From contig CACZPB010000159.1 in NCBI GenBank assembly GCA_902782905.1, forward strand, positions 1-7,894: a stretch of 7,894 bases of DNA, given 5' to 3'. Under the pieces are notes generated by a model that saw only the letters and a program-made list of their open reading frames with translations, was not told where the DNA came from and did no database searches. A program made the translations under genes and the position numbers. Below, in pieces: positions 1 to 6,306 of this stretch; the stretch's first letter is position 1, and each line of letters begins with the position of its first letter. Source of the stretch: an uncultured bacterium. Its GTDB lineage: Bacteria; Cyanobacteriota; Vampirovibrionia; Gastranaerophilales; Gastranaerophilaceae.

Positions 1-1
1 A

Positions 2-691
2 GATTTCGTTGCAACATTAACGCATGATTTGAAAGTTCCGATTATTGCCGAAACAAACATGCTTGAGTTATTTCTCAACAAATCATTCGGCGAGATATCC
101 GAGAAACAAGAGGTTGCTCTAAAAAACATGCAGACATCCAATCGAGAGCTGCTGGAACTTGTACAAACGGTATTGGAAACATATAAGCTTAAAGGAAATA
201 AGATTAGGCTTTATAGAGAAAATATACTGCTAAAAGCGTTCATTTCAGAAATTATAGATGAAATGAAACCTATAGCAGACAAAACAAAAAACGAACTTAA
301 TTTTGTACTTCCGAGAGACATAAGAGTTTTTGCAGACAGGATGCAGCTAAAGCGTGTAATAAAAAACCTTATACAAAATGCAATATCATACGGCGCATCC
401 GGTTCGCCCATTATAATTACAATAGGCGAAATTCCTAAATTTATTGTTATTAAGGTTAAGGATTTTGGAGCAGGAATCTCTAAAGGTGATATAGATAAAA
501 TATTTAACAAATACTATTCCGCAGCAAAAAAATTCCGCAAAATCGGCACCGGACTCGGGCTGTATTTGGCTCAACAAATAATCAAAGCTCACGGAGGAGA
601 GCTTACCGTTGACAGCATTGAGGGAGAGTATACTGAGTTCTGTATTTCGCTTCCTGCAACTGCAAATGAGGCTTTGTATTATGGAGAATAA
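2..691 (+). CDS. Sensor histidine kinase, C-terminal catalytic part (5' end off the window)
   Basis: The reading frame is open from base 2, so the gene starts outside the window. The TTG at 29 lies inside the conserved H-box and is not a plausible start. The 229 visible residues begin in the dimerisation/phosphoacceptor helix: FVATLTHDLKVP, with the phosphoacceptor His at residue 8 (bases 23-25). The HATPase_c domain follows: N-box NLIQNA (residues 122-127), G1 box DFGAGI (154-159), F-box IFNKYY (167-172) and G2 box GTGLGL (182-187). All ATP-binding motifs are present, so the kinase core looks active. It should autophosphorylate and pass phosphate to a response regulator; the stand-alone receiver protein at 1586-1972 in the same operon is the obvious but unproven partner. 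The sensor part, and whether it is membrane-bound, cannot be seen. The 3' end overlaps the Nudix gene by 11 bp. Confidence 0.93.
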   Translation, partial: DFVATLTHDLKVPIIAETNMLELFLNKSFGEISEKQEVALKNMQTSNRELLELVQTVLETYKLKGNKIRLYRENILLKAFISEIIDEMKPIADKTKNELNFVLPRDIRVFADRMQLKRVIKNLIQNAISYGASGSPIIITIGEIPKFIVIKVKDFGAGISKGDIDKIFNKYYSAAKKFRKIGTGLGLYLAQQIIKAHGGELTVDSIEGEYTEFCISLPATANEALYYGE

Positions 692-1235
692 GCTTTTATA
701 TGATACAAAATACCTTCAACTCAAATCCACAAAATCAAAGACAGGGAATGACTGGGTTTATGCACATCGTCCTAACGCTAAAGATGTTGTGGTAATATTA
801 CCCGTCATAAATAATGAAAAAATATTATTCCTCATAGAAGAAAGACCGCCGATGAAAGCTGAAAATATTGTTAAGTATTCAATTGCAATTCCGGCAGGAC
901 TTGTTGGTGATGAAAACAAGGATGAAACAATAGAGGAAGCTATAAAAAAAGAATTATTGGAAGAAGCAGGACTCAAGGCAGAGAAAATAGAGATTAAATC
1001 AAGAAAAGTCGCAAGTTCTCCGGGGTGCGTATCTGAAACAGTAACAATTGCTATTGCTTATATTAATAATTATAATATCGTCTCGACTCCGATTAGTGAC
1101 GGCGGAGTTATTGTTGACAGAGAGCTTGTCAGTATTGATAATATATATAGCTGGCTTCAGGAAAAAGAAGCAGAGGGTTACGCTCTCACAGCTTCAACCC
1201 TTGCAGCCTTATTTTATTTGAGAGAAAGGAAGTAA
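681..1235 (+). CDS. Nudix hydrolase, ADP-ribose pyrophosphatase-like
   Basis: The protein is 184 aa. Starting at ATG 681 gives an SD-like GAGG (668-671) nine bases upstream; the frame also opens earlier at TTG 609 and ATG 666, but those would add residues coded over the kinase's conserved C-terminus. The Nudix box (G-x5-E-x7-REUxEExGU) spans residues 76-98 as G...E82...KELLEEAGL, with catalytic Glu 91, 94 and 95 present. The usual Arg at position 90 is Lys. A preceding IPAG (70-73) and a following SPG (113-115) with Glu119 are features of the ADP-ribose pyrophosphatase branch, which hydrolyses ADP-ribose to AMP and ribose 5-phosphate. Substrate preference is inferred. No C-terminal winged-helix is present, so it is not an NrtR-type repressor. 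It shares an operon with NAD+ synthetase, which fits NAD/ADP-ribose turnover. It is probably cytoplasmic: no signal peptide or membrane segment is visible. Confidence 0.88.
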   Translation: MENKLLYDTKYLQLKSTKSKTGNDWVYAHRPNAKDVVVILPVINNEKILFLIEERPPMKAENIVKYSIAIPAGLVGDENKDETIEEAIKKELLEEAGLKAEKIEIKSRKVASSPGCVSETVTIAIAYINNYNIVSTPISDGGVIVDRELVSIDNIYSWLQEKEAEGYALTASTLAALFYLRERK

Positions 1236-1238
1236 ATA

Positions 1239-1589
1239 ATGATATCAAAGGGCATAAGAGGAGCAATTACGGTTGACGAAAACACTTCTGAAGCCATAGG
1301 TAGTGCTACGATAAAGCTTCTTAAGGAAATTGTGAGCAAAAACAATATTGATACAGATATGATATCTCACGCAATATTCAGCCTTACAGAAGATTTAAAC
1401 GCTGATTTTCCCGCAAAATATGCAAGAGTTAATCTAAAATGGCGTGATGTTCCCATGATGTGTTTTCATGAAATCAACGTTCCAAATAGTCTTAGAAAGT
1501 GTCTTCGAGTATTAATTGTCGTAAATTGCAGTGAAACTTTTGTTCCTGAATTTGTATATCTGGAAGGAGCATCGGGGCTTCGAAAATGA
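1239..1589 (+). CDS. aroH: Chorismate mutase, AroH class (monofunctional)
   Basis: The 116-aa protein converts chorismate to prephenate, the branch point to phenylalanine and tyrosine. From memory of the Bacillus subtilis AroH active site, the matching residues are all here: Arg7 (GIRGA), Phe57-Pro-Ala59-Lys60, Arg63, Cys75, Glu78, Arg90, Tyr107 (Tyr108 in B. subtilis, after a one-residue deletion) and Leu114-Arg115. The fold should be the trimeric pseudo-alpha/beta barrel rather than the all-helical AroQ type. It is about ten residues shorter than the Bacillus enzyme because the C-terminal tail beyond the LR motif is almost absent. No regulatory ACT domain or fused prephenate dehydratase is present. 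The start ATG follows the Nudix stop by 3 bp, with AAGGA (1226-1230) eight bases upstream; the end overlaps the receiver gene by ATGA. Confidence 0.96.
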   Translation: MISKGIRGAITVDENTSEAIGSATIKLLKEIVSKNNIDTDMISHAIFSLTEDLNADFPAKYARVNLKWRDVPMMCFHEINVPNSLRKCLRVLIVVNCSETFVPEFVYLEGASGLRK

Positions 1590-1972
1590 AAAAAATATTA
1601 GTAGTTGACGATATGTCAGGCTGGAGAGATTTTAACACTAACGCCGTATATGAAATTTTAGGAGAAAATGCAGATGTTGAAGAAGCATCGTCTGCCGAGG
1701 AAGCTTATTCAAAAATCCTTGAAAATTCAACTAAACCCTATGATTTTGTGATAACAGATTTACAAATGGAGAATAATTACGAGCCGAAATATGCAGGAGA
1801 ATGGCTTGTTGAACAAATTAAGAGTTTACCCAAATATTACAGAACAAGGATTATAATGGTTTCAGCGTCTTATAACATAAGAAAGATTGCCGAGAACCTT
1901 GGCGTCGATTGTATTCCAAAATCAACTGCCGTAAAGTGTTTGTCAGCATATAGAGAGTTATTGGAGATATAA
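1586..1972 (+). CDS. Stand-alone receiver-domain response regulator
   Basis: This 128-aa protein consists only of a CheY-like receiver domain, with no output domain. Key residues are visible: acidic pair Asp8-Asp9 (LVVDD), phosphoacceptor Asp58 (VITDLQM), the beta-4 Ser93 (MVSAS) and Lys112 in IPKS. The loop after Asp58 is unusual: the common MP is replaced by QMENNYEPKYAG, so the usual conserved Gly (Gly71) lies about five residues farther from Asp58 than in CheY. It presumably works through protein-protein contact or as a phosphorelay intermediate. The kinase whose end is at 691 in the same operon is a likely donor, although two enzyme genes separate them. The start overlaps the aroH stop (ATGA at 1586-1589), so translation is probably coupled; AAGGAG at 1564-1569 is distant (16 bases) and GGGG at 1574-1577 is better placed. 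Confidence 0.92.
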   Translation: MKKILVVDDMSGWRDFNTNAVYEILGENADVEEASSAEEAYSKILENSTKPYDFVITDLQMENNYEPKYAGEWLVEQIKSLPKYYRTRIIMVSASYNIRKIAENLGVDCIPKSTAVKCLSAYRELLEI

Positions 1973-1973
1973 A

Positions 1974-3968
1974 ATGGAAAGACTATATGAGTTATCTGAA
2001 ATTGCTGACAAGTTATTGATAAATGAAAAAGATATTCCATCTGATATTGTGGATGAAATACGCTCTATTACAGAGTCAGGCGGCTTCATAGGAATGGCGC
2101 AGATTAATCCAATTGTCGGAAACCTTGAATATAACGCTAAAAAGATTGCAAGGTATATTAAATATGCAACTTCAATAAAGCTTGATATACTTGTGTTCCC
2201 TGAGCTTGCGCTTATGGGTTATCCGATAGAAGACACTATTGCAAGACATCCTATAATAGTCGAAGAAAATATTAAATGGCTTAACAGTTTAGCAAAAATT
2301 ACGGGCGATACTACAGTTCTTGTTGGCTTCGTTGAGCCGAGAGGCAAATATGCGGAAGGAAAACTTTACTATAACTCCGTTGCTATACTAAGGCGAGGTA
2401 AAATTGAGGGAGTTGTCAGAAAATCACTGCTCCCTACGTACTCTGAATTCAATGATTACAGGTATGTTGAGCCTTCACCGGTCGTAGGAGTTCAGCCGGC
2501 TGACACAATCGGGAATTTCGATGCTTATTCTGTAGAAGATTATCCAAAATTGTATGACGGCAAATATGCAATTTCTATCTGCGAAGATTGCTGGAACAAC
2601 AAAGAATTTTTCGATAAAAACCTTTATTACAAAGACCCGATAGAAGAATTGCAAAGCGAAGTGCCTCTTATACATATAAATTGTTCTGCTTCGCCTACAA
2701 GGGTGAAAAAAGAGCAGTTAAAGCATAATATGCTCTCGTTTATTTCTTCACATTACAAAACACCTTTTGTTTATGTAAACCAAGTAGGAGCTGTTGATAA
2801 CATATCTTTTGACGGTTCAAGCAGAGTGTTTGACAGAAACGGCAAACTTCTTGCAAGAGCAAAATCTTTTGAAGAACAACTCTTGATTGTTAACCCGCTA
2901 AAATCAATAGGTAAGATTTATCCCCTTACCAAAGGACTCGAAAAATCTCTGACTGAGCAAAAAGTTTTCACTTTGGAGTACGAATCGGATTTAGAGAGAA
3001 CTTATAAGACAATCTTGCAAGGAATTAGAGATTATTTTAAAAAGTGCGGACTTAAGCGTGCTGTTTTGGGGCTGTCAGGCGGGTTGGACTCTACGGTTTG
3101 CGCTGTACTTTTGGCTGATTCATTAGGCAAAGAAAATGTGTTTGGAATTTCAATGCCTTCTCATATAACAAGTGATGAGAGTAAGTCTGATGCAAGACAA
3201 TTGGCGGAGAATTTGGGCATAAACTTTACGGAAGCAACAATAAGACCGATGATTGATACAACGACAGAATGCTTAAACGATCTGTTTAAAACGGTTGAAA
3301 ACAGTTGGGAGGGAAGATATAAAGCCTCTTTTACACCCGATAACATTCAAGCTCGCTCACGCGCAATGTTTCTTTGGGGAATAAGCAACGAATTTTCTTC
3401 CTGCATTCCGATTGCAACATCTGATAAATCAGAGCTTTATATGGGGTATGCAACGATTAACGGTGATATGTCAGGCGGATTTGCACCGATAGCTGATGTT
3501 CCGAAAACAAAGCTGTTTGCTTTTGCCCGTTGGCTAAACGAAAACAGAGAAGAAAAAAATGCTATACCCGAAGCAATCATTTTGAAACGCCCGGGAGCAG
3601 AGCTTGCAATCGACCCTAAGACAGGGAAACCGCTGATTGCCGAGGACGCGCTTATGCCTTATGAATTCTTAGATGAGATTATTTGGCGAATTGAGAACAA
3701 AAATGAGAGCTACAATGACTTTTTGAATATTGAATTTGTTTACGAAAAACATAACTCTGTTTCAAAAGAACAAAAAATCGAATGGCTGGATAAGTTTTAC
3801 AGAAGAATGTCAACGGCACTTTATAAATGGTCGATTTTGCCGCCTTCTGTGATTGTAGAAGCGCGCTCTATCAATAAATCCGATTACCGCCAGCCTATAA
3901 CATCAGGCAGAATAAACTATAAAGCAGTTTCTTCGGATGAGATTAAAGAAATAATAAAAAGAGCATAA
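1974..3968 (+). CDS. nadE: Glutamine-dependent NAD+ synthetase
   Basis: The 664-aa protein amidates deamido-NAD+ to NAD+ using ATP and ammonia released from glutamine, the last step of NAD biosynthesis. Residues about 38-310 form the nitrilase/glutaminase domain with triad Glu77 (FPEL), Lys150 (VRKSLLP) and Cys203 (SICEDCW). Residues about 340-664 form the synthetase domain with the PP-loop SGGLDS (368-373), NIQARSRAM (457-465) and ATSDKSE (481-487). The length matches the long two-domain NadE forms. The first about 37 residues, before the GFIGMAQINPIVGN strand that normally opens the family, are an acidic helical-looking extension. ATG 1974 is one base after the receiver stop and has GGAG (1963-1966) seven bases upstream. 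The next ATG (codon 41) would delete the first core strand, so the extension is probably translated. It is the last gene of the operon and its stop lies inside a terminator hairpin. Confidence 0.96.
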   Translation: MERLYELSEIADKLLINEKDIPSDIVDEIRSITESGGFIGMAQINPIVGNLEYNAKKIARYIKYATSIKLDILVFPELALMGYPIEDTIARHPIIVEENIKWLNSLAKITGDTTVLVGFVEPRGKYAEGKLYYNSVAILRRGKIEGVVRKSLLPTYSEFNDYRYVEPSPVVGVQPADTIGNFDAYSVEDYPKLYDGKYAISICEDCWNNKEFFDKNLYYKDPIEELQSEVPLIHINCSASPTRVKKEQLKHNMLSFISSHYKTPFVYVNQVGAVDNISFDGSSRVFDRNGKLLARAKSFEEQLLIVNPLKSIGKIYPLTKGLEKSLTEQKVFTLEYESDLERTYKTILQGIRDYFKKCGLKRAVLGLSGGLDSTVCAVLLADSLGKENVFGISMPSHITSDESKSDARQLAENLGINFTEATIRPMIDTTTECLNDLFKTVENSWEGRYKASFTPDNIQARSRAMFLWGISNEFSSCIPIATSDKSELYMGYATINGDMSGGFAPIADVPKTKLFAFARWLNENREEKNAIPEAIILKRPGAELAIDPKTGKPLIAEDALMPYEFLDEIIWRIENKNESYNDFLNIEFVYEKHNSVSKEQKIEWLDKFYRRMSTALYKWSILPPSVIVEARSINKSDYRQPITSGRINYKAVSSDEIKEIIKRA

Positions 3969-3987
3969 CTTAGGCTATACTCTTTTT
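3956..3987. terminator. Bidirectional intrinsic terminator between nadE and speD
   Basis: AAAAAGAG (3956-3963) pairs with CTCTTTTT (3980-3987). After one C/A mismatch, ATA (3965-3967) pairs with TAT (3976-3978), leaving an eight-base loop. The T-run serves rightward transcription of nadE; the A-run on the left becomes a U-tract for leftward transcription of speD. The nadE stop codon (3966-3968) lies inside the structure. The stem is AT-rich and its stability is modest. Position between convergent genes supports the call. Confidence 0.72.
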
Positions 3988-4012
3988 ATATAAATAATAT
4001 TCTCAAAAAAAA

Positions 4013-4474
4013 CTATCCCTCAAACTGCTCAGCAACCTCAAACGGCTGTTCTGAGAGTTTAAGAGTTTCTCTGTCAATAATACCGCGCTTAAGTTCGGTA
4101 AATGACGCGTTTTTAGAATTAAATTTTTTCTTCAAAAATTCATACGCAACTTTAGGGTCGCACTTTGTACCGCAAGTGAATAAATCTACCGCAGCATAAC
4201 CCAGTTCCGGCCAAGTATGAATTGCAAGGTGGCTTTCAGATATAATTACAACACCTGAAACACCATAGGGGTTAAACATATGAAAGCACTTCTGAACGAT
4301 TGTCGCACCGCACTCAAGAGCCGCTTCTATCATATACTTCTCTACTTTGTCACTGTTATTCAAAATATTTGAATCACATTCAAAGAATTCTGCAAGAACG
4401 TGTTGTCCCAAATTTACTCTGTCAAGATTTGTATGAGTTTCCAGCTCTTTTAGTGAAGATGATACAATTGTCAA
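4013..4474 (-). CDS. speD: S-adenosylmethionine decarboxylase proenzyme (prokaryotic class 1B type)
   Basis: The 153-aa pyruvoyl enzyme decarboxylates S-adenosylmethionine to supply the aminopropyl donor for spermidine synthesis. The self-cleavage site is ISE-SHLAIHTWPE: cleavage between Glu80 and Ser81 turns Ser81 into the pyruvoyl group. His86 (+5) and Cys101 (+20) sit at the same spacing as the processing and catalytic His68 and Cys83 relative to Ser63 in the Thermotoga maritima enzyme. The start is TTG at 4474, with a perfect AGGAGG eight bases upstream; an in-frame TAG at 4489-4487 rules out a start farther out, and the next Met (codon 48) would remove conserved sequence. About 20 residues precede the usual N-terminus (LGQHVLAEF). 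No speE is nearby. It is transcribed divergently from the efflux cluster and convergently with nadE. Confidence 0.95.
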   Translation of the reverse strand: MTIVSSSLKELETHTNLDRVNLGQHVLAEFFECDSNILNNSDKVEKYMIEAALECGATIVQKCFHMFNPYGVSGVVIISESHLAIHTWPELGYAAVDLFTCGTKCDPKVAYEFLKKKFNSKNASFTELKRGIIDRETLKLSEQPFEVAEQFEG

Positions 4475-4482
4475 TTCATGTG

Positions 4483-4488
4483 CCTCCT
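4483..4488 (-). promoter_or_regulatory. Shine-Dalgarno AGGAGG that fixes the speD TTG start
   Basis: AGGAGG on the minus strand lies eight bases before TTG 4474. An ATG also occurs only three bases downstream (4479-4477), but it is out of frame and opens a two-codon ORF (ATG AAT TGA). Spacing therefore selects the TTG. Confidence 0.85.
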
Positions 4489-4497
4489 ATTCTACCA

Positions 4498-4510
4498 ACG
4501 CAAATTGCGT
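4498..4510. promoter_or_regulatory. 13-bp perfect dyad upstream of speD, candidate operator
   Basis: ACGCAA-A-TTGCGT is a perfect inverted repeat with a single central base, about ten bases upstream of the speD SD. The arms are richer in GC than the surrounding AT-rich intergenic DNA. A one-base loop cannot form a full hairpin in RNA (a four-pair stem with a five-base loop could), so a protein-binding operator is more likely than an RNA structure. No known regulator is recognised. Confidence 0.4.
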
Positions 4511-4518
4511 CAATTAAA

Positions 4519-4605
4519 TTTGTAACATTTTATATATTACTATAAAAAACAAAAAATTTGTATTATTTACACTTTTAAACTTTCTTCTTAATAAAATGTT
4601 ACAAA
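4519..4605. repeat. Pair of identical 15-bp elements, outward-facing, between speD and tolC
   Basis: ATAAAATGTTACAAA occurs at 4591-4605 on the plus strand (towards tolC) and again at 4533-4519 on the minus strand (towards speD), with no mismatch and 57 bp between them. Each copy lies in the same orientation upstream of its gene: 44 bases before the speD TTG and 63 bases before the tolC ATG. Each copy contains TAAAAT, a fair -10 hexamer, and the small dyad TGTTACA. They could be two sites for one regulator, matched promoter cores, or the arms of a large inverted repeat. Convincing -35 boxes are not seen for either. Confidence 0.6.
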
Positions 4606-4629
4606 AAAACTTATAAAACTCAGTCATAA

Positions 4630-4659
4630 TTGCTTTTTAAGATAATTTTGAAGTAAAAT
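4630..4659 (+). promoter_or_regulatory. Candidate promoter for the tolC-macAB cluster
   Basis: TTGCTT (4630-4635) and TAAAAT (4654-4659) are separated by 18 bases, a reasonable sigma-70 arrangement. Transcription would start within a few bases of the tolC ATG at 4669, giving a nearly leaderless message, which would agree with the missing SD. Competing candidates are GATAAT at 4641-4646 and TTTACA (4566-4571) followed by the element at 4591. In DNA this AT-rich such matches are easy to find by chance. Confidence 0.3.
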
Positions 4660-4668
4660 ATTTTTGTA

Positions 4669-6288
4669 ATGAATAATATATTGAGTAGAGTTTTATTAAA
4701 AAGTTCCGTAGCGGCATGCATTTTGTCGATTGTCTTTTTGACAGCACAAGAAGTGAATGCTTTCAGTTTTAAAAACTATTCATGGATTAACTCTAAAGGT
4801 GCAGTAAATCTAAAACCTTCAAAACTCAAGAAGAAGGATAAAATAGAGGAAGTAAAGCTCCCGCCGGTAATTCAGGGAAAGCCAAAAATCCCTTTTAGCC
4901 AGCTTCCTGTTTTATCAATTGAAGAATGTGTAAAATACGCACTGACTCACAACCCCAATCTCAGAGTATCGGAAGAACGCGTAAAGGCTGCTGAAACCGG
5001 TATCGGACAGGCGAGAGCAAATTATGCACCGAGGTTTACTGCGGGGCTCAATTACTATCACAGAAACGCCCAACAGACAGGGTTTGGAAGAGTTTATGAT
5101 AATTCATTAGGGTTCAATGTCGGTATATCAGAGATGATATGGGATTTTGGGAGAACTACCGCAAAGATTAACATGGCAAAGTATGACACGCTTTCGGCTC
5201 AATATGACCACGACTACGAAACTTTAAATGTAATATATGACGTTAGAACAAGTTACTATAAGGTTCTCTCGGCGCTTGCGAATCTCGATATCTACGAGCA
5301 AAACGTAAGAATTCAAACACTTAACTTTAACCGAACACAAGCTATGTTTGAAGAAGGTCTAAAGTCTAAGATTGATGTGGTTAATGCCGAGGTTAATCTT
5401 GCAGATGCAAAAATTCAGCTTGTTGACGGACAAAATTCGCTGTTAAACTCAATAATTGATTTAGAAAATGCTATGTATTATCAGGAGGAAAAGCCTTTTG
5501 TTGTCGAAAATACCGAGAATTTCGGGTTCTTAAAAGCTGATTACAAAAAGAAAATGGAGAGTGCCAACAGTTCTAAACCTCCTGTTCCTACAATGAAAAG
5601 AAATGCAGACGGACTTGTCTTATTATCATCAGGAATTGAGCATAATGACATTATTCAGGACTACAAGCTTAATCCTATGAAGCTTTCAAAACAAGAGGCT
5701 GTTGACAAAGCACTTGAATATCGTCCTGATTTAAAATCCGAAGAAATCCTTGTATCTGTTCAAAACGAAGCTCTAAAAGCTTTGAGACGGCAATATACGC
5801 CGGAAATCACGGGTTCACTTTCATGGAATATAAGCAGAAGTGAAGGCACATCAACAACTCATCCGCTTCAAGTAGGCGCCGGTATAGGTTTAGGCTCAAT
5901 TAATCCTTACGGAATTCATTTCCAGATAAAAGAAGGTGAGAACTTCCTTAATATTGCTCAACATAATGTTAATATAGCAAAATCGGATATTTATTGGGAA
6001 GTTCAGGACAATTACATAAACATGCGTCAGCTTGAGAGAAAAATACCTCTTATGAGCACAAAAGTTAAAGCGACTTTAGAAAATTTTGAGCTTGCAGACG
6101 GAAGATACAGTGTCGGGCTGAACAATTATGTAGAGTTGCAGGATGCTCTTACAAATTATAATAAAGCACAATTAAGTTTTGTAGAATCTGTGCTTAAATA
6201 TAACATAGCAAGAGAAGCTCTCATAAAATCAATGGGTATGGGTATAAACGGTTATGGTAAAAATTCAATTATGCCAAACTCATTATAG
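4669..6288 (+). CDS. tolC: TolC-family outer-membrane efflux channel
   Basis: The 539-aa protein would form the trimeric outer-membrane exit duct of a tripartite efflux pump. A Sec signal peptide is visible: basic Arg7 and Lys11, hydrophobic core at about 13-27, cleavage probably after VNA (residue 31). Two outer-membrane-efflux repeats follow, the first from LSIEECVKYALTHNPNL (82-98) and the second from LSKQEAVDKALEYRPDL (339-355), each leading into long coiled-coil helices and beta strands such as GFNVGISEMIWDFG. Residues about 32-80 form a Lys/Pro-rich linker, and about 283-337 form a hydrophilic link between the two halves that looks longer than usual. ATG 4669 has no SD; an in-frame TAA at 4654-4656 prevents an upstream ATG, GTG or TTG start. 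It is 18 bp ahead of the adaptor gene, in the same direction. The exact subfamily is not resolvable by eye. Confidence 0.93.
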   Translation: MNNILSRVLLKSSVAACILSIVFLTAQEVNAFSFKNYSWINSKGAVNLKPSKLKKKDKIEEVKLPPVIQGKPKIPFSQLPVLSIEECVKYALTHNPNLRVSEERVKAAETGIGQARANYAPRFTAGLNYYHRNAQQTGFGRVYDNSLGFNVGISEMIWDFGRTTAKINMAKYDTLSAQYDHDYETLNVIYDVRTSYYKVLSALANLDIYEQNVRIQTLNFNRTQAMFEEGLKSKIDVVNAEVNLADAKIQLVDGQNSLLNSIIDLENAMYYQEEKPFVVENTENFGFLKADYKKKMESANSSKPPVPTMKRNADGLVLLSSGIEHNDIIQDYKLNPMKLSKQEAVDKALEYRPDLKSEEILVSVQNEALKALRRQYTPEITGSLSWNISRSEGTSTTHPLQVGAGIGLGSINPYGIHFQIKEGENFLNIAQHNVNIAKSDIYWEVQDNYINMRQLERKIPLMSTKVKATLENFELADGRYSVGLNNYVELQDALTNYNKAQLSFVESVLKYNIAREALIKSMGMGINGYGKNSIMPNSL

Positions 6289-6306
6289 AAAATAAGGAAT
6301 AAATAT

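Noticed and set aside
29..40. TTG at 29 as the start of the kinase gene
   Set aside because: The frame is open to the left edge and the residues just before it complete the H-box, including the phosphoacceptor His. The gene simply starts outside the window.
681..1235. NrtR-type NAD repressor instead of a Nudix enzyme
   Set aside because: NrtR regulators carry a C-terminal winged-helix domain and often a degraded Nudix box. This protein ends at 184 aa and keeps the catalytic Glu residues.
4300..4545. 81-codon plus-strand frame overlapping the speD start
   Set aside because: It runs antisense to conserved speD codons, has no family resemblance and would cross the regulatory region.
4708..4719. 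Lipobox VAAC at residues 14-17 of the TolC-family protein, suggesting a lipoprotein
   Set aside because: The Cys lies in the middle of the hydrophobic core, which continues for about ten more residues to a good signal peptidase I site (VNA). A lipoprotein cysteine would end the core.
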